Source: Lentisphaeria bacterium (GTDB lineage Bacteria > Verrucomicrobiota > Lentisphaeria > Victivallales > Victivallaceae). Taken from it: 52,759 nucleotides of DNA. Position 1 is the first letter of the stretch; each line of letters starts with the position of its first letter. The notes under the pieces are model-generated. The model saw nothing but the letters and a program-made list of their open reading frames with translations. It was not told the origin of the DNA and ran no database searches. The position numbers were made by a program, and so were the translations under genes. The stretch is taken from positions 1-52,759 of the forward strand of contig JAFSTC010000101.1 of the NCBI GenBank assembly GCA_017450705.1. The letters are read 5' to 3'. This document shows positions 1 to 7,905 of this stretch, piece after piece.

Positions 1-12
1 CCGTGATGACAT
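1..12 (-). CDS. Start of an unidentified divergent gene (partial)
   Basis: Only the first four codons (M-S-S-R) lie in the window. The start is supported by context: reading leftward, an AAGGAAGG ribosome-binding site sits about 5 bases before ATG, and a near-consensus promoter lies further upstream. The product cannot be identified. The promoter carries a perfect palindrome in its spacer, so the gene may be tightly controlled. Its orientation shows that nothing upstream of proA in the window can be co-transcribed with proA. Confidence 0.55.
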
Positions 13-50
13 AACCGCCTTCCTTTCATTTCAGCTGTTGTTTCTGCGGT

Positions 51-79
51 AATATACCCTTTCTAGAAAGGTTTGTCAA
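51..79 (-). promoter_or_regulatory. Promoter of the leftward gene with a 14-bp palindromic operator in the spacer
   Basis: Reading leftward there is TTGACA (79-74), a 17-base spacer and TATATT (56-51). The spacer contains the perfect palindrome CCTTTCTAGAAAGG at 58-71. A repressor bound there would block RNA polymerase directly. The promoter elements and palindrome are read from the sequence; the operator role is inference. Confidence 0.7.
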
Positions 80-151
80 GGGCGGTTTCAAAGATTTCAC
101 GGATATTCCGCAACAAAGCGCTTTTTTTTGCATTTTCCGGGTGGAAACAGG

Positions 152-180
152 TTGTATTTTTGCGGGAACGGTGTTATCTT
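152..180 (+). promoter_or_regulatory. Probable promoter of the proA operon
   Basis: TTGTAT (152-157), 17 bases, TATCTT (175-180), about 45 bases before the proA start. The match is weaker than at other promoters in the window, but it is the best candidate in the gap and points the right way. Confidence 0.45.
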
Positions 181-225
181 AAGGCCGTGTATGCAGAAAT
201 GAAAAAACTCTGAAGGATCGAGCAT

Positions 226-1491
226 ATGACAACCGATGAAATGTCCGCCGTGCTGGAGCGGATGGGCAAAAAAGCGAAACAGGCCGCGGAGACGCTGGCG
301 GTCCTCTCCGGGGACGTCAAGCGCGCCGGTTTGGAACACATGGCCGACGTGCTCCTGAAGAACAGGGAACGCATTCTCGCCGCCAACGAAAAAGATCTCG
401 GCAACGCCGCGGCGGTGGGGCTGGCTCCTGCCATGATCGACCGGCTCACCCTGACGGACGCCCGTTTCACGGGCATGGCCGACGGTCTGCGGACCGTCGC
501 CGCCCAGAACGACCCCGTGGGAAGGATCCTCGACCGCAGAGTCCGGCCCAACGGACTGGAGATCACCAAGATCAGCGTTCCCTTCGGCGTCATCGGCATC
601 ATCTACGAATCCCGTCCCAACGTGACCGCCGACGCCTCGGGGATCTGCCTCAAGGCGGGCAACGCCGTCATCCTGCGGGGCGGCAAGGAGGCCTTCAACT
701 CCAACATGGCCATTGCCGAAGTGCTCAATTCTTCCGCCGTCGAAGCCGGTCTGCCCGACGGCGCGGTGCAGTTCGTTCCCTGGAGCTGCCGCGAGGCCGT
801 CCCGATCATGCTCAAGATGGATAAATACATCGATCTGGTGATCCCCCGGGGCGGCGAGAGCCTCATCCGCGCGGTGACCGGTCAGGCCACCATGCCCGTG
901 CTCAAGCACTACAAGGGCGTGTGTCATCTTTTCGTCGACGAAAAGTGCGATTTCGATTCGGCGCTGGCCGTCATCGTCAACGCCAAGTGTCAGCGGCCCG
1001 GGGTGTGCAACGCGCTGGAGACGCTGCTCATCCACAAAAACGCCGCGCCGGAGTTCGCCCCCCGCTTCGCCGAGGCGATGCGGCAGAACAAGGTGACGCT
1101 CTACGCAGATGCGGCTTTCCGCAAACTGGTTCCCGAAGCGCTGCCCGCCACCGAAGAGGATTATTTCGCCGAGTATCAGGCCCTCAAACTTGCCGTGCGG
1201 ATCGTCGACGACGTCAAAATGGCGGTGGACCACATCAATTTCTACGGTTCGCACCACAGCGACGGCATCCTGAGCGAGATCCCCGAAAACATCGATTACT
1301 TCACGGGGCGCGTGGACTCCTCCACCGTTTACGTCAACGCCTCCACCCGTTTCACCGACGGCGGCGAGTTCGGCATGGGCGCCGAGATCGGCATCAGCAC
1401 CGACAAGCTCCACGCGCGGGGTCCCATGGGCGCCGACGAGCTGACCAGTTACAAGTACATCGTCCGGGGCAACGGGCAGATCAGGAAATAA
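226..1491 (+). CDS. proA: Gamma-glutamyl phosphate reductase (glutamate-5-semialdehyde dehydrogenase)
   Basis: Catalyses NADPH-dependent reduction of gamma-glutamyl phosphate to glutamate-5-semialdehyde, the second step of proline synthesis, in the cytosol. At 421 residues it matches the usual ProA length. The aldehyde-dehydrogenase fold is recognisable: ESRPNVTADASGICLKAGN at about 128-146, LRGGKEA at about 150-156, and the catalytic cysteine in RPGVCNALE (C261). The ATG at 226 follows GAAGGATCG at suitable spacing. No proB (glutamate 5-kinase) is nearby. The next gene starts 9 bases after the stop, so proA is the first gene of an operon with two V-ATPase subunits, an odd pairing. Confidence 0.95.
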   Translation: MTTDEMSAVLERMGKKAKQAAETLAVLSGDVKRAGLEHMADVLLKNRERILAANEKDLGNAAAVGLAPAMIDRLTLTDARFTGMADGLRTVAAQNDPVGRILDRRVRPNGLEITKISVPFGVIGIIYESRPNVTADASGICLKAGNAVILRGGKEAFNSNMAIAEVLNSSAVEAGLPDGAVQFVPWSCREAVPIMLKMDKYIDLVIPRGGESLIRAVTGQATMPVLKHYKGVCHLFVDEKCDFDSALAVIVNAKCQRPGVCNALETLLIHKNAAPEFAPRFAEAMRQNKVTLYADAAFRKLVPEALPATEEDYFAEYQALKLAVRIVDDVKMAVDHINFYGSHHSDGILSEIPENIDYFTGRVDSSTVYVNASTRFTDGGEFGMGAEIGISTDKLHARGPMGADELTSYKYIVRGNGQIRK

Positions 1492-1500
1492 GGCAGAACC

Positions 1501-3252
1501 ATGATCGTTCCGATGAAAAAGATCACGCTGCTGGCCGTGGCGGAGGAGGAGGCAAAAGTCCTCTCCGAACTGCGGGAGCTCGGCGTGATGCAGATCGAGA
1601 TGACGGGCGCCGTCTCCGGCACCTCCTCCTCGCTGGCCGACCGGATCGCGGCAACGCGCCGGGTGCTCGCTTCTCTGGAGGAGCTGCGTCCCGAAACGTC
1701 GGTCGAGCCCTCATTTCTTCAAGGCGAAACGGTTTGCAAAAACGCCGCGGAACATCTGGAAAAACTCTCCCGCGTCGAGACGGAGCTGGATTCCCTCAAC
1801 CAGCGCAGAAAAGCTCTGGCCATGTGGGGCGACTTCGACCGCTCCCTGCTGGACGAGCTGGCGCAGAAGGGAATCGAGGTCGTCCTCTGTTCGGCGACCC
1901 CGGATGTTTTCAAGCAGATCTCGGAGGCCCCGGAGACCCGGCTTTGTCAGCTGATCTCTTCCGAAGGCGGCAAATGTTTCTTCGCCGTTGTGGGCGGGAA
2001 GCGCGAAGAGCTGCCCGAGGTGAAGCTCCAGCCGGAGGACGATCCCCGGGCCCTCGCCCGCGGCATCGCCTCTCTGGAAAAGGAAAAGGAGACCCTCTCT
2101 TCCGCCCTGAAAAAGGACGCGGAGAACTTCGACGCCGTCGCCGCCTACGAGAAACAGCTTCTTGCCGAGCTCGAGTTCGAGCGGGTCCGGGATTCTCTGG
2201 GGACCCATGAAAAAATCGTCTCGCTTCAGGGATACGTTCCCAGCCCCGCCGTGGAAAAACTGCGGACCAAGGCCGCGGAACAGGGCTGGGGCCTGCTGAT
2301 ACAGGATCCCGGTCCGGAAGACGACGTCCCCGTTCTGCTGGAGTACAACCGCTTCACCCGCTGGATCAAACCGCTTTTCGACTTCCTCGGCATCTCCCCC
2401 GGATACAACGAACTGGACGTCTCGGGCGGCGTGCTGGTGTTTTTCACCATCTTCTACGCCATGATCGTGGGGGACGCGGGTTACGGCGCGCTGTTCCTCG
2501 CCGGGACGCTGGCGGCCATGGGGCTGCTGCGCAAAAAGCCCGCGGCGAAGCTGCCCCTGCGGCTCTTTCTCATCCTCAGCTGCGCCACCATCGTCTGGGG
2601 CGCGCTGTGCGGCAGCTGGTTCGGCGTGTCCTGGGGCGGGATCCCCTGTCTTGCCGACGTTTCGGTCAAAGACGCCAATATCCAGGCCTTCTGCTTCCTG
2701 CTGGCCGTGGCCCAGCTCACCATGGGCCGGATCTGGAGTTCCGTCCGGAGCCGGAACTACCGCAAGATGCTGTCCGATCTGGGCTGGATCCTCATTCTGT
2801 GGGGCAACTTCTTTCTGACGCTGCGCATCATCGTGTGGCAGGGTGATTTCCCCAAGTTCATGTACGGCCTCTTCGGCGCGGGACTGCTTCTCGTGATCCT
2901 CTTCGGCGTCAACTGGAAGGACATCGCCGACGTGTTCCAGTTCCCCTTCGCCATCATCAACAGTTTCACCGACATATTGAGCTACATCCGCCTGTTCGCG
3001 GTGGGCATGTCGGGCGCCTGCATCGCGGCCAGTTTCAACGGCATGGCCGTGAACGTGGCCAAAGCCTCGCCGTGGTTCATCGTCTTCAGCATCCTCATCC
3101 TGCTGGCGGGGCACATCCTCAACCTCATCATGGCGATGATGGGCGTGCTGGTCCACGCCGTGCGGCTCAATACGCTGGAGTTTTCCAACCACACGGGGCT
3201 CACCTGGAGCGGCAAACAATTTCATCCGTTCGAAAACAAAACCGATAAATAA
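1501..3252 (+). CDS. ntpI: V-type ATP synthase/ATPase subunit I (a-subunit homologue)
   Basis: Membrane stator subunit of the V/A-type rotary ATPase, carrying the ion half-channels. It has 583 residues, slightly short for the family. The first ~290 residues are soluble and helical. The rest carries about seven membrane segments, including the family hallmarks IVGDAGYGALF and SYIRLFAVGMSG with the essential arginine facing the rotor, and ends NHTGLTWSGKQFHPF. The start M-I-V-P-M-K-K is typical of this subunit. It sits between proA and subunit K. The catalytic and stalk subunits (A, B, D, E) are not in the window, and the divergent gene upstream plus the terminator downstream exclude them from this operon. 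Confidence 0.92.
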   Translation: MIVPMKKITLLAVAEEEAKVLSELRELGVMQIEMTGAVSGTSSSLADRIAATRRVLASLEELRPETSVEPSFLQGETVCKNAAEHLEKLSRVETELDSLNQRRKALAMWGDFDRSLLDELAQKGIEVVLCSATPDVFKQISEAPETRLCQLISSEGGKCFFAVVGGKREELPEVKLQPEDDPRALARGIASLEKEKETLSSALKKDAENFDAVAAYEKQLLAELEFERVRDSLGTHEKIVSLQGYVPSPAVEKLRTKAAEQGWGLLIQDPGPEDDVPVLLEYNRFTRWIKPLFDFLGISPGYNELDVSGGVLVFFTIFYAMIVGDAGYGALFLAGTLAAMGLLRKKPAAKLPLRLFLILSCATIVWGALCGSWFGVSWGGIPCLADVSVKDANIQAFCFLLAVAQLTMGRIWSSVRSRNYRKMLSDLGWILILWGNFFLTLRIIVWQGDFPKFMYGLFGAGLLLVILFGVNWKDIADVFQFPFAIINSFTDILSYIRLFAVGMSGACIAASFNGMAVNVAKASPWFIVFSILILLAGHILNLIMAMMGVLVHAVRLNTLEFSNHTGLTWSGKQFHPFENKTDK

Positions 3253-3280
3253 CCTCGTCAAAAAGAAGGGAAAAAGAAAA

Positions 3281-3748
3281 ATGAACCAGTCACTGTCACT
3301 TGAGATCATGAAGAGCATCGCGCTGGCCAGCGGTTACGTCGCGGTGGGACTTGCCGCCATCGGTTCCGCCCTCGGCGCGGGCGCCGCGGGACAGGCCGCC
3401 ATCGGCGCGTGGCGCAAATGCTACCAGCAGGGCAAAGCCGCGCCGTTCCTGCTTCTCGCCATGGTGGGCGCGCCCCTCTCCCAGACCATCTACGCCATGA
3501 TCATGATGGTCATCATCAAGGGCAAAGTCGCCGACAACGCGGGCCAGATGCCCGTCTACGCCGTCATCGGCGTCCTCGGCGGCGTGGCGCTGATGGTTTC
3601 CGCCCTCTATCAGGGCAAAGCGGCCGCCGGCGCCTGCGTGGCCTTCGCCGAAAGCGGCAAGGGCTTCGCCAACTACCTGATGGTGCTGGGCATCGTCGAG
3701 ACCTGCGCCATCTTCGCGCTGATCTTCTCCTTCATGGTCATGCCGTAA
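3281..3748 (+). CDS. ntpK: V-type ATP synthase/ATPase subunit K (proteolipid rotor ring)
   Basis: Rotor-ring proteolipid that binds the transported ion. It has 155 residues and four membrane helices, the duplicated-hairpin size usual for K subunits. The ion carboxylate is E140 (GIVETCAIF) in helix 4. Helix 2 carries APLSQTIY (S67, Q68) and helix 3 carries ALYQGKAAAG (Q111). In Na+-type NtpK rings the ligands are a Thr-Gln pair, a Gln and the Glu, so this pattern is compatible with Na+ coupling, though not proof. It starts 28 bases after subunit I with AAGAAGGGAAAAAG as ribosome-binding site and is closed by a strong terminator. Confidence 0.93.
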   Translation: MNQSLSLEIMKSIALASGYVAVGLAAIGSALGAGAAGQAAIGAWRKCYQQGKAAPFLLLAMVGAPLSQTIYAMIMMVIIKGKVADNAGQMPVYAVIGVLGGVALMVSALYQGKAAAGACVAFAESGKGFANYLMVLGIVETCAIFALIFSFMVMP

Positions 3749-3770
3749 GGAGATCGCAGGCCTTTTCGGA

Positions 3771-3797
3771 AAGCGGACCGTCTCCGGTCCGCTTTTT
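3771..3797 (+). terminator. Intrinsic terminator of the proA-ntpI-ntpK operon
   Basis: AAGCGGACCG (3771-3780), loop TCTC, CGGTCCGCTT (3785-3794), then T's. The 10-bp perfect stem lies 22 bases after the ntpK stop. Confidence 0.88.
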
Positions 3798-3834
3798 CTG
3801 TATCGGATCTCAAATTTCGTACGGGAACAGCATC

Positions 3835-5712
3835 ATGAACCAGCAGGAACTGCAGGAACGCAAACTTCACTCTTCGAAGATCGGAAAACACGCCCGGGGG
3901 GCGGTCACGAAGCCCTCTGAGTTCGGGGAACTCAACCATCCGGAAATGATTTTTCTGGGCATCGACGGGGGCGTGGACTCCTACATCGCCCGCGAGGCGG
4001 CGGCGGGGAATCTCCCCAACTTCGCCCGTCTTCTTGCGCGGGGGACCCGCTTGACGGAACTGCGGACGGCCCATCCCAGCATCACGCCCACCTGCTGGTC
4101 CTCCATCATGACCGGCGCGACGCCCGAGATCCACGGGATCATGGCGGATCGGCTCTACAAAGCGGGACAGGTGACCGACATCGTGACCTCGTACAACGGT
4201 CAGCATCTTCTGGCCGAACGCTTCTGGGACGCCGCCGCCCGGGCGGGAAAAACCGCGCTGGTGAGCGGGATCCCCCTTTCGGGCCCCGCCGTCTCTCCGG
4301 GGATCCGCCAGTGCGGCGGGCTCTGTTTCTACCGCCATACGAAACCCGACGACCGCAGGGAATTCTACGACATCCCCATGCAGCTGTGGTTTTTCGACAC
4401 GAAGAAGAAACCCTCCGGGCCCCTGAAGAATTTCGCCGACGTGCCCCAGCAGAAACCCTCTCCCGTCGCCGATCTCGGGAACGGCAGATTCCGTCTGGAC
4501 ATGAAGCTCGACCTCGAGCCCGGCACGAACTACCGCAACATCCCGCCCTTCTCGTGGGAACTGCGGGCAGATGAAGACGGCTTCACGCTCTTCAACGGTC
4601 CGGAGGAGATAAAACTCCTCCCCGATGAAGAGGGGCAACCCTTTTTCCGCGACCTGCCCTCCGATGCGGGGGTGCTTTCCATGCCCTTCCGCTTCGGCTG
4701 CTACGCCTTCGACGACGGTTTTCTGATCCTCTCCGACGTGACGGGCGACCTTGGGGACGTCTGCACGCCCGATATGTACGAGATCACGAAACAGCTCCCG
4801 CCGCCGCCGCTGGACAAGGCGTGGACCTTTTTCAACAGTCCCGCCACGGCCCACATCGCGACGGAGAGCTGCAGCCGGGAAACGGACTGGCAGATCGAAA
4901 TGCTCCGCCGGGCGCTGGCGCAGAAAAAAAGCGACATCCTCGTCACCTACTTCCCCTGGCCCGACACGGTCAACCACTTCTTCTGGCAGGTCTTCAGCAA
5001 ATGCATCAACTCCACGCCGGAGATCGCCGAGCTGGCCGAATACGCCTACCGGGAGACCTACGCCACGGCGGACAGGTATCTCGGGTTCCTTCTGGACGAA
5101 GTCGCCGATGACAACACCATCCTCATGCTGACCTCGGACCACGGTTCGCTGGGCCACGTCGCCGACAACAACGTCAACGCCGTTCTGAACAAGGCGGGAC
5201 TGCTCTCTTACGACGAAAACCGAAAGATCGACGTCGCGAAGACCCGCGCCGTCTGCCTCGCCTGCGGGCACGTCAGGATCAATCTGCAGGGGCGCGAAGA
5301 GGGCGGCATCGTGCCGCAGGAAAAGTATGAGGACACGGTCTACGAAGTCATCGCCGCCTTGCAGGACAATCTGCGGGGCCCCGACGGCCGTCCGTTCCTC
5401 GCCTTCGCCGTGCGCAGGGAGGAAGCGGGCTTCTTCGGTCTCGGCGGCCCCAACTGCGGCGACGTGGTCTTCGGCCTCACCGCGGGCTACGCGGCCATGA
5501 CCATCCACGCCGAACAGATCCCCACCGCCCGCAGTCAGTACGGCAACATGCTCTCTCTCGGGATCTTTGCCGGTCCCGGGATCGCGGAGGGGAAGACGCT
5601 CACCCTGCCCTGCCGGACGGTCGATCTTGCGCCCACGCTGTGCGAGTTGCTGAACTGGCCCCGCCCCCGGAACAGCACCGGCGTCTCCCTCGTTCCCTGG
5701 CTCGGAAAATAG
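3835..5712 (+). CDS. Type I phosphodiesterase/nucleotide pyrophosphatase-family protein
   Basis: Alkaline-phosphatase-superfamily hydrolase of 625 residues. It has no signal peptide, so it is probably cytosolic. Visible motifs are FLGIDGG (metal Asp) near residue 42, PSITPTCWSSIMTG (probable Thr nucleophile) near residue 85, YFPWPDTVNHFFWQVF near 375, and SDHGSLGHV near 435. The C-terminal segment (VDLAPTLCELL) is typical of phosphomutase- and NPP-like members. A stretch of about 130 residues (about 180-310) lacks superfamily motifs and looks like an inserted beta-rich domain. The substrate is unknown; nucleotide or phosphonate esters, or a phosphoglycerate-mutase-like role, are possible. The ATG at 3835 lies after the upstream terminator. 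The reading frame stays open upstream but overlaps ntpK. Confidence 0.82.
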   Translation: MNQQELQERKLHSSKIGKHARGAVTKPSEFGELNHPEMIFLGIDGGVDSYIAREAAAGNLPNFARLLARGTRLTELRTAHPSITPTCWSSIMTGATPEIHGIMADRLYKAGQVTDIVTSYNGQHLLAERFWDAAARAGKTALVSGIPLSGPAVSPGIRQCGGLCFYRHTKPDDRREFYDIPMQLWFFDTKKKPSGPLKNFADVPQQKPSPVADLGNGRFRLDMKLDLEPGTNYRNIPPFSWELRADEDGFTLFNGPEEIKLLPDEEGQPFFRDLPSDAGVLSMPFRFGCYAFDDGFLILSDVTGDLGDVCTPDMYEITKQLPPPPLDKAWTFFNSPATAHIATESCSRETDWQIEMLRRALAQKKSDILVTYFPWPDTVNHFFWQVFSKCINSTPEIAELAEYAYRETYATADRYLGFLLDEVADDNTILMLTSDHGSLGHVADNNVNAVLNKAGLLSYDENRKIDVAKTRAVCLACGHVRINLQGREEGGIVPQEKYEDTVYEVIAALQDNLRGPDGRPFLAFAVRREEAGFFGLGGPNCGDVVFGLTAGYAAMTIHAEQIPTARSQYGNMLSLGIFAGPGIAEGKTLTLPCRTVDLAPTLCELLNWPRPRNSTGVSLVPWLGK

Positions 5713-5721
5713 CGCCGGTCG

Positions 5722-5753
5722 AAAAGCGGTCCCCTGAAAGGACCGCTTTTTTT
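5722..5753. terminator. Bidirectional intrinsic terminator
   Basis: AAAAGCGGTCC (5722-5732), 7-base loop, GGACCGCTTTT (5740-5750), with T's to 5753. The A-rich left flank and T-rich right flank let it end the plus-strand phosphodiesterase and the minus-strand glycan operon, whose last stop codon overlaps its edge. Confidence 0.88.
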
Positions 5754-6688
5754 CACCACCGCTTTGGAATGGGCTGGTACGGTTTTTCCGACGCGGGGAA
5801 GAAACCGTATGAGATGCGGCCGAAGTAGTTTTTCCGGTCCGGGGTCTCCGGGACGACGTGCGTTTCGAGCTTGCGCCGCCCGGTGTGGATGACGGGAAGG
5901 CCGCCCGAGGTCGCGACGCTCGCCGGGCGGTCGAAGGGGCCCTCCGGGAGGAGCCCCGCGCAGAATTTGTTTTCGAAACGCCTCAGGACGAAAACGCGCT
6001 GCGTCCCGAGATCGGCGAGGCAATCCTCGTCCTTGTCGGAAAAAACGAACCGGCCGTTGGAAAGACGGAAGACGTTGACGTGCGTCTGCCCGCCTGCGTT
6101 GCACCAGAGGTCCCGGTACGTGTCCTTTCCCGCCTTCCTGAAACGGAGCCGGTAGTCGTATTCGGCGAGGAAGGGATGGATCGACCGCTCCTGAAAGGCC
6201 AGTTCCACACCGTTTTCCTCGGCGACGGGATAGGTCCGCCACGGCCCGTGATAACCGCCGGGCATGTTCATCATGACGGCGATGACGGCTATGCCGCCCG
6301 CGAAGAAGAGGACCGGTCCGAGGACCGCCAGCGTGAGGAACACGCTCCAATAGGGACCATTGGAGCGGGGACTCCCCTCGGACGCATACCTTTTCCGGCA
6401 GAAGTTCCGCAATTTGACGATAAGGAGGATCCCCGCGATCACGCCCGGGATCGTCACGGCAAAAAACACGGGGCCCGAGTTCAGGAAACGGAAGGAGAAG
6501 CACCGCACGTACTCCGCCAGAAGCCAAAGCGCCCCCGTGATGAGCCAGGGCACGAGGAGCATGACGGCGCAGCCGGGGGGAACGCATTTCCACGCGATGG
6601 CCCGGTCGCTCCCCGCCCGCCGGGTCCCGGGGATCGCCCACAGAACCGCCGCCAGCAGAAGGAAAGATGCGATCACGGGCCAGGGCAT
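5753..6688 (-). CDS. Membrane protein with C-terminal extracytoplasmic domain, unknown function
   Basis: A 311-residue protein not matched to a known family. About four hydrophobic helices occupy the N-terminal half (near residues 4-20, 38-60, 68-90 and 115-140). A hydrophilic domain of about 165 residues follows, rich in aromatic and charged residues (FRLSNGRFVFSDKDEDC). It is the last gene of the minus-strand glycan operon, starting 15 bases after the nagA stop with GGGAG as ribosome-binding site. Its position suggests a role linked to glycan use or its regulation, which is inference. A protein of similar layout is at 25546-26400, but no sequence similarity is evident. Confidence 0.7.
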   Translation of the reverse strand: MPWPVIASFLLLAAVLWAIPGTRRAGSDRAIAWKCVPPGCAVMLLVPWLITGALWLLAEYVRCFSFRFLNSGPVFFAVTIPGVIAGILLIVKLRNFCRKRYASEGSPRSNGPYWSVFLTLAVLGPVLFFAGGIAVIAVMMNMPGGYHGPWRTYPVAEENGVELAFQERSIHPFLAEYDYRLRFRKAGKDTYRDLWCNAGGQTHVNVFRLSNGRFVFSDKDEDCLADLGTQRVFVLRRFENKFCAGLLPEGPFDRPASVATSGGLPVIHTGRRKLETHVVPETPDRKNYFGRISYGFFPASEKPYQPIPKRW

Positions 6689-6703
6689 CGCCGATCTCCC
6701 GGT

Positions 6704-7855
6704 CTAAGCCTCGAAGGCCGTTTTTCCCCGCACGAGACAGCGTTTGAGGGCGAGGTCCGCCGCACCGAGGATGTCGATGTCGGCGGCTTTGCCCGGTTCG
6801 AGGGAGCCCGTGATTTTGTCGAACCCGATGACCCTGGCCGGATTGGCGGACGTCATGCGGGAGGCCTCTTCGAGGGAGAAGCCCCACTTGCGGACCAGAT
6901 TGGAGAAGGCTTTCTTCATAGTGAGGCAGGAGCCGACGATGCCGTGATTTCCGTCCACGGCGCGGCAGACGCTCTCGTTGTCGAGATAATAATAGGTGCC
7001 GTCCTCCTGAATGTACTTGGCGTTGGGCAGGCCGGTCCCCTGCATGGAGTCGGTGATGGCGACGACGCGGTCCGTCCCGGCCAGACGGCAGGCGAGTTTG
7101 ATGAGTTCCGGCGGCACGTGGAAGCCGTCGACGATGAGTTCAACGGTCACCCGGTCCTCCATGAGACAGGCGTCGGCGAGGCAGTAGCGCGTCACGCCCT
7201 CGATCACTTCCCGGGGAGAGTAGGCGTCGAAGAGGTGGCAGACGTGAGAGAGCCCCGCGTCGACGGCTTTCAGGAAGATCTCCGGCGTCGCACCCGAGTG
7301 GCCGATGGAAACGGCGCATCCCGCCATCTTCAGCATCGCGATGGCCTTGAGGGCGTTGTCCAGCTCCGGCGCGAGGGTGACGAGCCGAAGGGTCCCCTCC
7401 GCCTCGGCAATGGCCTCGCCCACCGCTTCGTCCGTGGGCAGAGCGAGCATGTCCGCGCCCATGCCGCCCCGGTGTTCGTATTCCAGCCAGGGGCCCTCCA
7501 GATGGGCCCCGCCGCAGACGGCCTCGCCCGGGCGGGGATGGCGGGCCAGCTCCCGGACGCTGCGGAGGAACGCGAGGCGCAGATCTCTCGGGCTTGCGCC
7601 GAGGGCCGGAGTGAAGAGCGTCACGCCGTTGGAGGGCTCGAAGGCGGCGATCCCGTTGATGTCCTCCTCGGTCAAAGTCCCGTAGGGGCCGATGCCGTGG
7701 AAATGGATGTCCACGAATCCGGGGACGACGACGTCGGCCTCGGGACGGAACGGCCCCTGCTCTTCGACGGACGCGATGACGCCGTCCTCCACCGAAAGCG
7801 TCCCGTACGCCGTGCGCCGGGGCAGGACGAGATTGCCCGTGATCTTTTCAAGCAT
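6704..7855 (-). CDS. nagA: N-acetylglucosamine-6-phosphate deacetylase (or GalNAc-6-P deacetylase)
   Basis: Amidohydrolase that removes acetate from N-acetyl-hexosamine 6-phosphate in the cytosol, feeding amino-sugar catabolism. It has 383 residues, the normal NagA size. Motifs are VDIHFHG near residue 53 (metal His pair, in the HxH form), GGAHLEGPW (metal Glu) near 118, SIGHSGA near 190, and VAITDSMQGTG with the catalytic Asp near 265. The C-terminal SLEPGKAADI is typical. The ATG at 7855 follows AAAGGTGAG. Neighbouring alpha-galactosidase-like genes fit a substrate that also contains galactose or GalNAc, so AgaA-type specificity is possible. No nagB or PTS genes are present. Confidence 0.88.
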   Translation of the reverse strand: MLEKITGNLVLPRRTAYGTLSVEDGVIASVEEQGPFRPEADVVVPGFVDIHFHGIGPYGTLTEEDINGIAAFEPSNGVTLFTPALGASPRDLRLAFLRSVRELARHPRPGEAVCGGAHLEGPWLEYEHRGGMGADMLALPTDEAVGEAIAEAEGTLRLVTLAPELDNALKAIAMLKMAGCAVSIGHSGATPEIFLKAVDAGLSHVCHLFDAYSPREVIEGVTRYCLADACLMEDRVTVELIVDGFHVPPELIKLACRLAGTDRVVAITDSMQGTGLPNAKYIQEDGTYYYLDNESVCRAVDGNHGIVGSCLTMKKAFSNLVRKWGFSLEEASRMTSANPARVIGFDKITGSLEPGKAADIDILGAADLALKRCLVRGKTAFEA

Positions 7856-7881
7856 AAGAAACTCACCTTTCACATATTTTC

Positions 7882-7905
7882 GGGGAGGAGCCCCTCCCCT
7901 TTTTT
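7882..7905. terminator. GC-rich intercistronic hairpin
   Basis: GGGGAGG (7882-7888), loop AGCC, CCTCCCC (7893-7899), followed on the plus strand by six T's. It lies between two minus-strand genes, so the T-run is on the wrong side to terminate them. It may stabilise the upstream mRNA or stop antisense transcripts. Confidence 0.4.

Noticed and set aside
1711-3318. Long open frame antisense to V-ATPase subunit I
   Set aside because: GC-rich shadow of a well-conserved gene. Its composition is His/Asp/Gly/Arg-rich with no recognisable domain, and there is no ribosome-binding site.
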